Source: JALOOE01 sp964423545
Lineage (GTDB): Bacteria; Chloroflexota; Anaerolineae; CG2-30-64-16
Assembly (NCBI GenBank): GCA_964423545.1
Contig: CAYRFV010000090.1
Coordinates: 1-19,179 of the forward strand
Reading direction: 5' to 3'
DNA length: 19,179 nt
Shown here: piece by piece, positions 6,523-14,563 of the stretch
Layout of the letters: each line of letters starts with the position of its first letter
Position numbering within the stretch: the stretch's first letter is position 1
The notes under the pieces: generated by a model
The model's database searches: none
What the model was told of the DNA's origin: nothing
What the model saw: only the letters and a program-made list of their open reading frames with translations
Made by a program: the position numbers and the translations under genes

Positions 6523-6572
6523 CATCGTCCCGCCTCGCCTCGCCTCCCGCCTGTTGCATCACGTCTTCCGCC

Positions 6573-8618
6573 TCACCGATCCCCTGTCACGACCACCTCG
6601 CCGCACACCGCCTGCTCCTGCGTCTCCGGCACGTCGATCACCAGCCGGTAGACCCCAGGCGGGGTCACGGGATTGAGATTGACATCGTAGTCCACGCGCA
6701 CGAGCTCGCCGGGCTGCCAGCGCGAGATCGGCCAGAGATCCAGCGCGTCGTTGGGCCGTTCGAGGCTGTCGCCCCACACCCGCCCCTGCGCATCGATGAG
6801 CCGCGCGCGCGGCTGCAGATCGGCTGCCGGCAGCCGGTCGCCGACCCGCCAGCCGGTGATCACGTGCACCCAACTGCTCGGCGGGTGGTAGATCGCGTCC
6901 CGCGGCGGCAGCTTGCCAGGCGCATAGTCGCACTGCACCAGCCGCAGCCGGTCGCCGGCCAGCAGCACACCGGGCTCCTCGCTTGCGGCAGCCGCCTGGC
7001 CGCACGACGCGCAGGGCGGCGCAGTGGTCGGCTGGCGATAGTGCTGGGCGAACGCCCGCACTGCGACGCCTGCAGGGAAGACCTCGGTAGCCAGCGGATA
7101 GCGCGCGGCGAACCAGCTCGCCACCAGACTGCGCGGGTCGAGCGCCTCGTGGTGCGATTGCACCAGCCAGACCGTGCTGAAACCGGCCAGCCCTTCCAGC
7201 GGCCCGGCCACGCGCGCCGGATCGGTCAGCCGGTCGGTGAAGGGGGTGAAGATCGGCTGCCGGCCTCCGAAGTAGCGCTCGAATGCCGGGCGGACATAGT
7301 CGGCCTGGATCAAGATCGCGTCGTTGGGCCCGGCGTGCGTCTGCACGAACGCAGCGGCCTCGCGCCACGCCTCCCGGCGGTTCTGCGGCGACCAGAGGGC
7401 CGGCAGGCTCGCCAGGGTAACCCCGAACGCCAGGCTGGCGGCTGCCAGTCCCACCGCCCGGCGCCGGTCCCACAGCCACGCCAGGGCCCGGCCCCACGCC
7501 AGGCACAGCGCCGGCGCCAGGAAGATGAAGTAGCGCGTCTCTGCGAACACGGTCCGGTCGCGCGCCAGCAGCAGGCCGCCCGCCAGCACCGGCAACGTCA
7601 GCCAGAGCGCAAGGAAGAGGCCTCCTGCCGGCAGGCGACCCGGCGCGCGCGCCGGGTCGGCCGCCGGCTCGCGGCCAGGCACGACGAGGCCCGCGGCCGC
7701 CAGCACTGCGGCGGCCGCGGGCAGCGCTGCCAGCACGCGGTCCGGCCAGTGCGACCAGCCGAACGCATATGCCTCCAACATGCGCCAGAGCGACGGAAGC
7801 AGGTCGCCGAACGGCCGGCCCGGCGCAGACTCGCCGCCGCTGACCAGCCATGCCTGCCGCGCCAGCGGCAGGAATAGGAGCGTTGCCGCGGCCACCGCGG
7901 CCAGCCCCAGCGCCAGCCGCCAACCCGCGGTCGGCTCACGCCGCGTGAGCGCCCACGCCAGGATGACCCAGGCGCCGGCCACCGGCAGCAGGAACGCGCT
8001 GAACAGATAGGTGTAGAGCCCGGCGACCAGCCCGCCGGCGGCCAGCAGCAGATAGCAGACAGTCGAGAAGATCTGCCAGCGATTCGTGATCCGCGATTCG
8101 CCGGCTGCTATCCGCACGATGCCGTACAGCCCCACCAGCGCGGCCGTTGTGGCGGGCATGAACATGCGCGCCTCTTGGCTATACCACACCAGGAACGGGT
8201 TGAGCGCCACGAGGAGCGCGGCGAGGCCGGCCGCAGCCGCGCTGCCCAGCGTCCGGCCGATGCCATAGACCGGCAGCACGGCCAGTGCGCCGAGGAACGC
8301 GCCGAGGGTGCGCAGCGCGGCATCGCTCAAGCCGAAGAACGCGCTCCAGCCGTTCAGCGCCAGGTAGTAGAGGGGCGGATGCTTGTCCTGCGCCAGTGCC
8401 AGCCCCACGCGCCAGATCTCACCAGCCGGCTTCGCCGCCCAGAACGCGCTCATGACCTCGTCGAACCACAGGCTGTGGTAGGTCAGCCCGTAAAGGCGCA
8501 CGGCCAGCGCTACCAGGAAGACGACGAGCACTCCCCAGCGGCTGCCGCCGCCGGCTGCTGGGGAGTCAACCCTTGATCTCGTCGTTGTCATTGATGCCGT
8601 TGACCCCGCGGCTTCCAT
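6573..8618 (-). CDS. GT39 (ArnT/PMT-like) integral membrane glycosyltransferase with soluble tail
   Basis: 681 aa from the ATG at 8618 (a second choice is 8591). About ten or more hydrophobic segments follow a short cytoplasmic tail. The first outer loop carries WFDEV (51-55), the acidic pair typical of PMT_2/GT39 enzymes, and DKHPPLYYLALNGW (78-91) is also family-typical. These enzymes transfer a sugar from a polyprenyl-phosphate donor to a protein, lipid or glycan outside the membrane. The last 120 or so residues form a beta-rich soluble domain (ending in PPGVYRLVIDVPETQ...VVVTG); a CASC pair lies at its beginning. The in-frame extension upstream to 8927 is inside the methyltransferase gene and was rejected. 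It starts 20 nt after the methyltransferase stop. Confidence 0.88.
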   Translation of the reverse strand: MEAAGSTASMTTTRSRVDSPAAGGGSRWGVLVVFLVALAVRLYGLTYHSLWFDEVMSAFWAAKPAGEIWRVGLALAQDKHPPLYYLALNGWSAFFGLSDAALRTLGAFLGALAVLPVYGIGRTLGSAAAAGLAALLVALNPFLVWYSQEARMFMPATTAALVGLYGIVRIAAGESRITNRWQIFSTVCYLLLAAGGLVAGLYTYLFSAFLLPVAGAWVILAWALTRREPTAGWRLALGLAAVAAATLLFLPLARQAWLVSGGESAPGRPFGDLLPSLWRMLEAYAFGWSHWPDRVLAALPAAAAVLAAAGLVVPGREPAADPARAPGRLPAGGLFLALWLTLPVLAGGLLLARDRTVFAETRYFIFLAPALCLAWGRALAWLWDRRRAVGLAAASLAFGVTLASLPALWSPQNRREAWREAAAFVQTHAGPNDAILIQADYVRPAFERYFGGRQPIFTPFTDRLTDPARVAGPLEGLAGFSTVWLVQSHHEALDPRSLVASWFAARYPLATEVFPAGVAVRAFAQHYRQPTTAPPCASCGQAAAASEEPGVLLAGDRLRLVQCDYAPGKLPPRDAIYHPPSSWVHVITGWRVGDRLPAADLQPRARLIDAQGRVWGDSLERPNDALDLWPISRWQPGELVRVDYDVNLNPVTPPGVYRLVIDVPETQEQAVCGEVVVTGDR
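7636..7659. repeat. perfect 24-bp palindrome inside the GT39 gene
   Basis: CGACCCGGCGCG is followed immediately by its exact reverse complement. It encodes ADPARAPG in a loop between membrane segments, near an Arg/Ala-rich region. It could be a protein-binding site or simply a GC-driven coincidence. Confidence 0.6.
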
Positions 8619-8638
8619 CGGACCCGATCTCTCACGTC

Positions 8639-9355
8639 TCACGCCGCGCGTTCCGCGAGGCAAAACAGCGACAGGCCGGCCCGGAAATCGTGCGCCCTCA
8701 GCCATCGGGCCTCGACCGCCAGGATGGCCAGGAACAGCCGGTTGAGCGGCGCGGGCGCCGGCCGCACGTCGTTGCCCTTGTTGCGGATACGACGGGCCGC
8801 CAGCCGCTCGGCCGCGCCCAGCGGCAGCAGCAGGCTGTTGGCGAAGGTCAGCCGCCGGACGGCGAAGCGGGCCTCGGCGATCAGCGCGGCGAACTCCTCC
8901 CGCCGGTAGCGTCGCGCACCGCCCCACATGAGATCGTGCGGACCGTACAGTGCCGGATACGCGGGCACACGCGCCAGCAGCCGGCCGCCGGGCGCGAGCA
9001 CCCGATGCATCTCGGCCAGGGCCTCATGCGGCTCGACGCACTCCTGTTCCAGCACGTCGAGCGCGGTGACGACGTCGAACACCCTGTCGCCGAACGGCAG
9101 ATTGCACATGTCGCCGGCCACGACCGGCCGGGCCACCGCGAACTGCACTGCGGCATCGACGCCGACGCCGTTCAGGCCGGGCGGCAGCTCGGCCAGCAGC
9201 CAGCCGGGGCCGCAGCCGACATCGAGCAGGCGACCCCGATCCCGCCCCAGGATCGCCCAGCTGATCCGGCGCATCCCCGCGATCCACCAATGGGTCTGCC
9301 CGTAGCGAGCCAGCAGCTCCCGGTAGTCGGGCGGCTCGATCAAAGTCGCGCTCAT
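8639..9355 (-). CDS. class I SAM-dependent methyltransferase
   Basis: 238 aa. Motif I is LLDVGCGPGWLL (43-54), an acidic residue ends strand 2 (GVDAA, 65-69), motif II is FDVVTALDVLEQ (93-104) and LAPGGRLLARVPAYPALYGPHD follows as motif III. The arrangement matches methyltransferase_11-type enzymes often found in glycan clusters, where they methylate sugars or a lipid carrier; the acceptor is unknown. The ATG at 9355 overlaps the TGA of the preceding GT39 gene (ATGA), with GGTGAG just upstream, so translation is probably coupled. Upstream in-frame sequence to 9670 belongs to the GT39 gene in another frame and was rejected. Confidence 0.9.
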   Translation of the reverse strand: MSATLIEPPDYRELLARYGQTHWWIAGMRRISWAILGRDRGRLLDVGCGPGWLLAELPPGLNGVGVDAAVQFAVARPVVAGDMCNLPFGDRVFDVVTALDVLEQECVEPHEALAEMHRVLAPGGRLLARVPAYPALYGPHDLMWGGARRYRREEFAALIAEARFAVRRLTFANSLLLPLGAAERLAARRIRNKGNDVRPAPAPLNRLFLAILAVEARWLRAHDFRAGLSLFCLAERAA

Positions 9356-11544
9356 CTCACCTGGATCGTCCCCAACACCACGTGATCCTGGCCAGCGGGC
9401 GCCGTCATCGTCGGCCGGCTGCCTCCCATCTGCGGATCGTACAACCCGACCTCGATCGCGTATTCCCCGGCAGGCATCTCTGCGGGAAGCTGGATCTGGT
9501 ACTCGTCCAGCACCAGGTCGCCGGCCGTCCAGGTGCGGGTCGCCGCGCTGCCGCGGCCCGGCTGTCCATCCAGCCCGGCCCAGACGGTGCTGCCGTCCGG
9601 CTTCGGCGGGCCGAGTACGTGGGTAAACACCGTCCAGTCGGTCGATGGGGTCGCGGCGGCGCGCCACCACAACTGGAGATACACCTTCTGGCCCGGCGCG
9701 AAGACACTCTGGTCGAGATCGTAGCCCACCAGCTCGATCTCGGGCCAGGCCGCAGTGACGGGAGTCTGCGGCCGGCGCGCGATCCGGTCGGGCTGGGCCA
9801 CGCGGAAGGCCCGGGCATAGAGCCGGCCGCTCCGGTCCAGAAAGGTGTGCACCATCTCGGCGTCGGGGTAGAGATCGGCCAGCAGCAGCCGGCCGCGGTC
9901 ATCCTCGTGCTCGATGATAAGGTAAGTCGCGGGCCGGCCATCGCCGCCAGCGAGGAACGCATGGCGGCCGTCGAAGCGGCGCACGGCCGGTCCGTTGCGC
10001 CATGCAAAGGCGAGGGTCATGTCGCTGACCGGACGCGGAGAAAGCAGCACGCGCTCGCCGGCGGGCAGGTCGCGCACGTAGGCGCCGATCTCCCACAGTC
10101 CCTGGTCATACGCGTAATAGAGCGCGTTGGCACGGCCCCAGATGTCGAAGTAGGCGGTTGCGCTGTAAATCGCGCTGCCGGCGAGGAACGCGGCGACCAC
10201 CAGCACACGGCCCCACCAGCGCAACCGATCCATCCGCTCCGCGAGCGTGTCGGCAGCCGAGCCATCTGCCGCCGGAGCGCCCTCGCGCACCCGCCACGGC
10301 ACGTAGGCGTCCGTGCCGGCGCGTTCCTGCGGCCGGCCGAGAATGACCGCCAGCCCCAGGCCGATCAGCAGCGCGGCCACCGGCGTGACGCCCACCGCGC
10401 GGCGGAAGTGGGGCGCGTACTCGCTGAAGACAGTGGGCGCCAGCATCACCACGGCCGCGATCAGCAGCCCTGCAAAGACAGGCCGCTTCCAGCGCCAGAG
10501 CGCCAGCCCTGCGCCGATCAGGAACGGCGCGGCGATGAGCAGGTCGAACGCTGGCATCCCAGGCACGTTGCTGCGCGGATCGCGATCCCCCTGCACGACG
10601 AACATGCCCAGCGTTGCCAGCAGGTTCGGGCCGATCGCAGCGCCACTCGCGCTGCCGCTCGCACTGCCGCTCGCACTGCCGCTCGCACTGCCGCCCCGCC
10701 CAACCGCGATCTGGCTGCTGCGCAGCAGCAGTTGGTCGGGGTGCTGCACCCAATTCCATGCCAGCGGCGCGACGATCAGCAGCGCGATCACGCCGGCAAG
10801 GGCCGCGCCGCGCAGGAGGGCGGGGATCGCAGGCCCCGGCTCGTACTGCGCCCCCTCGCGGGGGAACGCAGCCGCGGCCGGTTCAGCCGGCCGGCCGGGC
10901 GCGGCGCGGCGCAGGGCAAAGGCCAGGCCCATCAGGCAGAGCAGCGCCGCGGTGACCGGCAGCAGGCGGCCGCCCGGATAGGTGTAAACCCCCAGGCCGG
11001 TCGTCGCGCCCAGCGCGATCCACGCGGCTGGCCGGCCGGTGCGCCACGCCCGCCAGAAGGCCCACAAGATCAGAACCAGGAAGAGCGGCACCAGGATCGG
11101 CTCGATGCCGACGCGGCTGAAGACGATGTGCCAGCGCATGGTCGCCAGCGCCAGCGCGGCCAGCCACGCCGCGGCCGGCGGAAAGCGCCGGTCGTTCAGC
11201 GCCAGCTCGCGGCCCAGGGCGAAGAGCGCGGGCACGGTGAGCGTGCCCGCCAGCGCCGCCACCCCGCGCATGACCGCCGGCGTCTCGCCGAAGAGCCGGA
11301 ACGCCACACTCGTCAGGTAGATGAACATCGGCTCGACGCCGAAATTGCCGGGGAAGAAGATCGGGCGATAGTCGGGCCGGGTCAGCACCCGCCACGCCTC
11401 TAGCGCCTCGTACGCTTCATCGAAGTGGAAACCGGGCGGGACGTCGCCGAGCCGCCAGAAGCGGAAGAGGGCGGCCAGAGCCGTGACCAGCGCCAGGGCT
11501 GCCGCCTGCCGCCAGTACCGGCGCGGGGTGCGAAAAGCGCTCAC
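9352..11544 (-). CDS. GT39-family membrane glycosyltransferase with C-terminal beta-sandwich domain
   Basis: About 730 aa from the GTG at 11544, which lies 15 nt after the preceding stop; an alternative start at 11613 would overlap that gene by 55 nt. The first membrane segment (about 12-30) is followed by FHFDEAYEALEAW (39-51), the acidic pair of GT39 enzymes. Many membrane helices extend to about 490. The last 170 or so residues form a soluble domain with alternating beta pattern (LDQSVFAPGQKVYLQLWW, then TDWTVFTHVLG, then PAGEYAIEVGLYDP), similar in position to the tail of the second GT39 but not obviously the same sequence. A Ser-Ala-Ser-Gly repeat is inserted in a central loop. It probably transfers a polyprenyl-linked sugar at the outer face; the acceptor is unknown. 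Confidence 0.87.
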   Translation of the reverse strand: MSAFRTPRRYWRQAAALALVTALAALFRFWRLGDVPPGFHFDEAYEALEAWRVLTRPDYRPIFFPGNFGVEPMFIYLTSVAFRLFGETPAVMRGVAALAGTLTVPALFALGRELALNDRRFPPAAAWLAALALATMRWHIVFSRVGIEPILVPLFLVLILWAFWRAWRTGRPAAWIALGATTGLGVYTYPGGRLLPVTAALLCLMGLAFALRRAAPGRPAEPAAAAFPREGAQYEPGPAIPALLRGAALAGVIALLIVAPLAWNWVQHPDQLLLRSSQIAVGRGGSASGSASGSASGSASGAAIGPNLLATLGMFVVQGDRDPRSNVPGMPAFDLLIAAPFLIGAGLALWRWKRPVFAGLLIAAVVMLAPTVFSEYAPHFRRAVGVTPVAALLIGLGLAVILGRPQERAGTDAYVPWRVREGAPAADGSAADTLAERMDRLRWWGRVLVVAAFLAGSAIYSATAYFDIWGRANALYYAYDQGLWEIGAYVRDLPAGERVLLSPRPVSDMTLAFAWRNGPAVRRFDGRHAFLAGGDGRPATYLIIEHEDDRGRLLLADLYPDAEMVHTFLDRSGRLYARAFRVAQPDRIARRPQTPVTAAWPEIELVGYDLDQSVFAPGQKVYLQLWWRAAATPSTDWTVFTHVLGPPKPDGSTVWAGLDGQPGRGSAATRTWTAGDLVLDEYQIQLPAEMPAGEYAIEVGLYDPQMGGSRPTMTAPAGQDHVVLGTIQVR
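10641..10696 (-). repeat. 12-nt tandem repeat within the GT39 gene (SASG units)
   Basis: On the plus strand, four near-identical copies of GCACTGCCGCTC (one starts GCGCTG). They add the residues SGSASGSASGSASG to a hydrophilic loop between IAVGRGG and AAIGPN. The period of 12 preserves the frame. Confidence 0.9.
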
Positions 11545-11558
11545 GACCGCCAACGCCG

Positions 11559-12509
11559 TCAGCGGGCCATCCGTGCGGCCAGGCCGGCCGACACTTCGGC
11601 TACTGTGCCGCAAATGCGCTCGACCGCCACGCCCGCCGCGGTCAGATCGGCCACCACCGCCGCACTCACGGCCTCTTCCCCGGCGACGATGGTCACGCGA
11701 TCGGCGCAGGCCGCCTCGGCCGGGCTGAAGCCGAACGCCGGCCGGCGCGCCAGCAGATACTCCTGCGCCAGCAGCAGATGCACCGCAGTGGCGGGCTGCT
11801 CGGCCGGGCCGAACAGGACATAGTGCGCCAGTGGCCTGCCGCCAGCCGCCTCGGCCTGGGTGAGCTCGAACGTGATGCTGAAGGAATGGTGGCCCCAGGT
11901 GTTGCCGGGCGCTTCATCGGGGTGGCCGGTGTGCAGCCCTGTCACCCGGTCCGACGGCAGTTCCTGTCCCGGCGTCCCCAGCGCAACCACGGCGCACCGC
12001 TGCCCCTTCCAGAGTGGGAAGTTCGCGCCCGGCTCGTTCAGCGGCTTGTCGACCGTCACGAGCGCTTCGCCGCCGTCCCACGTCACCTTGAGCCGGGCGC
12101 CGAAGACGCGGCCGCGCAGCGGATCGGCCCCGGCCGCCCGCGCCGGATCGACCACGTCGAGGTAGATGTGGTGGTTGCCGCCGTTCTCGGCGGGGGTGAG
12201 ATGGCGCACCCGCACCGCGGCCCAGAACTGCTGGCCGGAGGCCGGCGCGAACGGCTCGATCCGCACGCCGTAGGCCTCCGCGTCGTTGACGGGCGGCCGT
12301 CGAAGCACAACGGCCGCCTGCTCGGTCTCGGCGTCCACCGAAATGGCTTCTGCGGCTTTGGAAGCAGCGTCTGCGGAAGCGGTGTTCGCGTCTGCAGAAG
12401 CGGTGTTCGCGTCTGCGGAAGCGGTGTTCACGTCAGCTTCAGGGTTTGCGCCGCCGTCGAGGTCGAAGGAATCGACGAAGCCGTCGAGAATCGCCTTGAG
12501 CCAACCCAT
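11559..12509 (-). CDS. uncharacterised protein with repeat tract, beta-rich middle and a C-terminal domain shared with its neighbour
   Basis: 316 aa. The N-terminal helix MGWLKAILDGFVDSF has no signal-peptide character. Residues 27-52 hold three or more copies of a seven-residue unit NTASADA. The middle (about 75-220) is beta-rich, with FWAAVRVRHLTPAENGGNHHIYLDV and GNTWGHHSFSITFEL; I have an impression of similar stretches in other Chloroflexota surface or wall-associated proteins, but no named family. The final 95 or so residues (from LAHYVLFGP) align with the end of the upstream gene's product. The start at 12509 follows the upstream stop by 4 nt and has GGGGAGGG about 8 nt before it, so the pair is co-translated or nearly so. 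Function unknown. Confidence 0.8.
   Translation of the reverse strand: MGWLKAILDGFVDSFDLDGGANPEADVNTASADANTASADANTASADAASKAAEAISVDAETEQAAVVLRRPPVNDAEAYGVRIEPFAPASGQQFWAAVRVRHLTPAENGGNHHIYLDVVDPARAAGADPLRGRVFGARLKVTWDGGEALVTVDKPLNEPGANFPLWKGQRCAVVALGTPGQELPSDRVTGLHTGHPDEAPGNTWGHHSFSITFELTQAEAAGGRPLAHYVLFGPAEQPATAVHLLLAQEYLLARRPAFGFSPAEAACADRVTIVAGEEAVSAAVVADLTAAGVAVERICGTVAEVSAGLAARMAR
12367..12434 (-). repeat. 21-nt tandem repeat encoding NTASADA units
   Basis: Plus strand shows three copies of GCGTCTGCGGAAGCGGTGTTC, the first two followed directly by the next and the third ending TTCAC. A degenerate fourth unit (AAGCAGCGTCTGC) lies at the left. Frame is preserved. The middle copy differs by a single base (GCAGAAGC). 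Confidence 0.88.
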
Positions 12510-12513
12510 CGTC

Positions 12514-14412
12514 TCATCCCTCCCCGGCGGCCGCGGTGAGCGCTTCGAGGGCGGCCGCCAGCGCCGCGGCGTCCTCGGGCAGACAGGTCACCCGGCAGCC
12601 CGCGGCCCGCAGCGCGGCGTCTGCTTCGGGCGCAAGCGACCGGCCCACGACCGTGACGCACTCCGCCTGGCTGGCCTCGTCCACGCTGAAGCCGCCGGTC
12701 GCACCGGTCTGCCGCAGGTATCGCCAGGCCAGAGCGAGCGCCAGCCGCGCCATCACGGCGCCGGCCTCCGCCTGCCGATCGGGCTCCGGAAACAGCAGGT
12801 AGTGCGCAACCGGCTTGCTCGCGGGAAGCGTCAGATCGCAGCGTACGATGCCGCCTTCCGCCACTTCGAGGCCGGAGGCGACCGGGATGCCGTCGGCCAG
12901 GGCCAGGGCGTAGACGCCGGGGGCCAGCGCACCGAAGCGAAACGCGCCGTCCGCGCTGGTCTCCGTGCGCGCGATCGTCGCGGCGTCCCGCAGCAGGAGC
13001 ACGGCCCGGCCGCCCAGCGGCAAACCGCCCGCAGAGAGCACCCGGCCCACGATTGTGCCCAGCAGCCACGTGACGTCGACCAGGACCTCGCGCTCGCCGT
13101 CCAACGCTAGATCGCGCAGCACCTCGCCCATGCCGACCGCGCTCAAGGTGTAGATTCCCGCGGGGAGGTTGGCGAAGCGATAGGCGCCCTCTGCATCGGT
13201 GCAGGTCGTGACCAGGGTCACGCCATCATGCGCCAGGATCAGCTCGACCCCCTCGATCGGCTGCCGGGCAGGGTTGATCACCCGACCGCGCAGCACCCCG
13301 CGCTGTCCCGCTCTCAGGTCAAGCCGCGGCAGCTCCAGCCGGTTTTCGCCGGTCAGCTCCACCTCCGCGGGATCGGCGCCCGGAATGGTGAGCCGATAGC
13401 ATCCCGCGGGCAGCCCGCTGAAGGCAAAGCGCCCCGCGGCATCGAGCGGCGACTGCCGCGTCCAGCCCCATGCTGGCGGCGCGTGCAGCACCGCGATGGC
13501 GCCGGCGGCCGCGCCGTCAACCTGGCCCGTCATCTGGCTCTGGAGCGGAAAAAGCTGCTTGTACAACCTGCCAGGATCCAGCACGATGGCGCTGGCGATC
13601 ACGCCGATCCCTTCCAGCTCGAGCGCATAGCTGCCTGGGGGCAGGTCGGCGAACGCAAAGGCGCTGCCCGCATCGAGCGCAGCCATCCGCCGGCCGTCCG
13701 ATCCCGTCAGCGTCACGCCGCTGCCGGGCAGCGCGCCCGGCGCCACCCACTCCTCGCGACACAGCCTCGCGCCTGGCCGGAGCTGAAAGTCGACCTCGTA
13801 GCTGATCGGCATCCCCGCGCGCCCTGGCACGTGCGCGGTCTCCAGCCCGCTCGCCTCGTCGCTCGGCCAGTCCCCCTGCACCACCGTCAGCGCGAACACT
13901 CCCGCTGTGGTGACGAACTCATAATAGCCCGCGGGCCGGTCGGTCTTGCGGCCGGTCACCTCCACCGGGAACTCCGTGTCGGGGCTGGCGTCGCTCCACG
14001 ACATCCGCACCTTGACACCGTTGAGGCCGGCGCCGGAGGCATCAGAGACGATCCCGTAGAGCACGCGGCGGCCGCCGGTCTCCTCCTCAGGCAGCAGCCG
14101 CTGCCGGGTCGGGACATAGCGCAGTCCGCCTGTCGCCGCCTGCGTCAGCTTGAGCGTGCGAGACGCCACGCCGTCCAGCGCGATGCCGGCGACGGTGATC
14201 TGCGGCACGACGACCATGTAGACCCCCAGCGGCAGCCGTTCGAAGCAGAACGCACCCTGATCGCCGGTCCGTTGCTCGTCGACCAGAGTCTGACCGCGGA
14301 AGAGGGTCACCGGTACGCCCGCCTGCGGTGCGCCCGCCCGGTCGACAATCGCACCCGAAAGCGCGCTGCGCTCTTCGCCACGGACCATTCTTCTCACCCG
14401 TGCTGTCGCCAC
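12514..14412 (-). CDS. multi-repeat carboxypeptidase-regulatory-like (Cna-B-like) protein with shared C-terminal domain
   Basis: 632 aa from GTG 14412, chosen because GGGGAGGAGGG ends 6 nt before it; TTG at 14433 and ATG at 14388 are alternatives. About six successive beta-sandwich units of 70-100 residues follow, each ending in phrases such as GAFCFERLPLGVYMVVVP, GRFAFSGLPAGCYRLTIP, GAYRFANLPAGIYTLSAV and GAFRFGALAPGVYALALA. This is the pattern of CarboxypepD_reg or Cna-B domains. The second unit is longer and divergent (GYYEFVTTAGVFALTVV). After KPVAHYLLF a C-terminal domain of about 95 residues matches the end of the next gene's product. No signal peptide, TM helix or sorting motif is seen, which is odd for Cna-B-like repeats. 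First gene of the cluster. Confidence 0.85.
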   Translation of the reverse strand: MATARVRRMVRGEERSALSGAIVDRAGAPQAGVPVTLFRGQTLVDEQRTGDQGAFCFERLPLGVYMVVVPQITVAGIALDGVASRTLKLTQAATGGLRYVPTRQRLLPEEETGGRRVLYGIVSDASGAGLNGVKVRMSWSDASPDTEFPVEVTGRKTDRPAGYYEFVTTAGVFALTVVQGDWPSDEASGLETAHVPGRAGMPISYEVDFQLRPGARLCREEWVAPGALPGSGVTLTGSDGRRMAALDAGSAFAFADLPPGSYALELEGIGVIASAIVLDPGRLYKQLFPLQSQMTGQVDGAAAGAIAVLHAPPAWGWTRQSPLDAAGRFAFSGLPAGCYRLTIPGADPAEVELTGENRLELPRLDLRAGQRGVLRGRVINPARQPIEGVELILAHDGVTLVTTCTDAEGAYRFANLPAGIYTLSAVGMGEVLRDLALDGEREVLVDVTWLLGTIVGRVLSAGGLPLGGRAVLLLRDAATIARTETSADGAFRFGALAPGVYALALADGIPVASGLEVAEGGIVRCDLTLPASKPVAHYLLFPEPDRQAEAGAVMARLALALAWRYLRQTGATGGFSVDEASQAECVTVVGRSLAPEADAALRAAGCRVTCLPEDAAALAAALEALTAAAGEG

Positions 14413-14488
14413 GCGAAGCCCTCCTCCCCGCAAGCCGGTCGCCGGCCGGGAATCAAGAGAAGCGTATCAGATGTGCCTCGTCGGCGCC

Positions 14489-14516
14489 ATTATAGCACAT
14501 CGGTGCGCTGTGCCAA
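14489..14516 (-). promoter_or_regulatory. strong promoter of the surface-glycan operon
   Basis: On the minus strand TTGGCA (14516-14511), a 16-nt spacer, then perfect TATAAT (14494-14489) with TG-C before it (extended -10). The predicted start near 14482 gives a leader of about 70 nt before GTG 14412. All seven genes down to 4416 are on this strand with gaps of 85 nt or less, so it may drive about 10 kb. Confidence 0.82.
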
Positions 14517-14563
14517 CCCCGACCAGGCGCGGCACGTGCCCGCCGCGCGCCGTCGCGGCGGCA

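Noticed and set aside
6488..6562. N-terminal extension of the GT2 protein from GTG 6562
   Set aside because: The 25 extra residues are encoded by palindromic, low-complexity spacer and have no counterpart in the family, whose N-terminus is the strand ending LPTYNE.
9382..11403. 673-aa plus-strand ORF antisense to the GT39 gene
   Set aside because: Extremely Arg/Gln/Gly-rich, no hydrophobic pattern or known motif; the GT39 gene with clear membrane helices is on the other strand.
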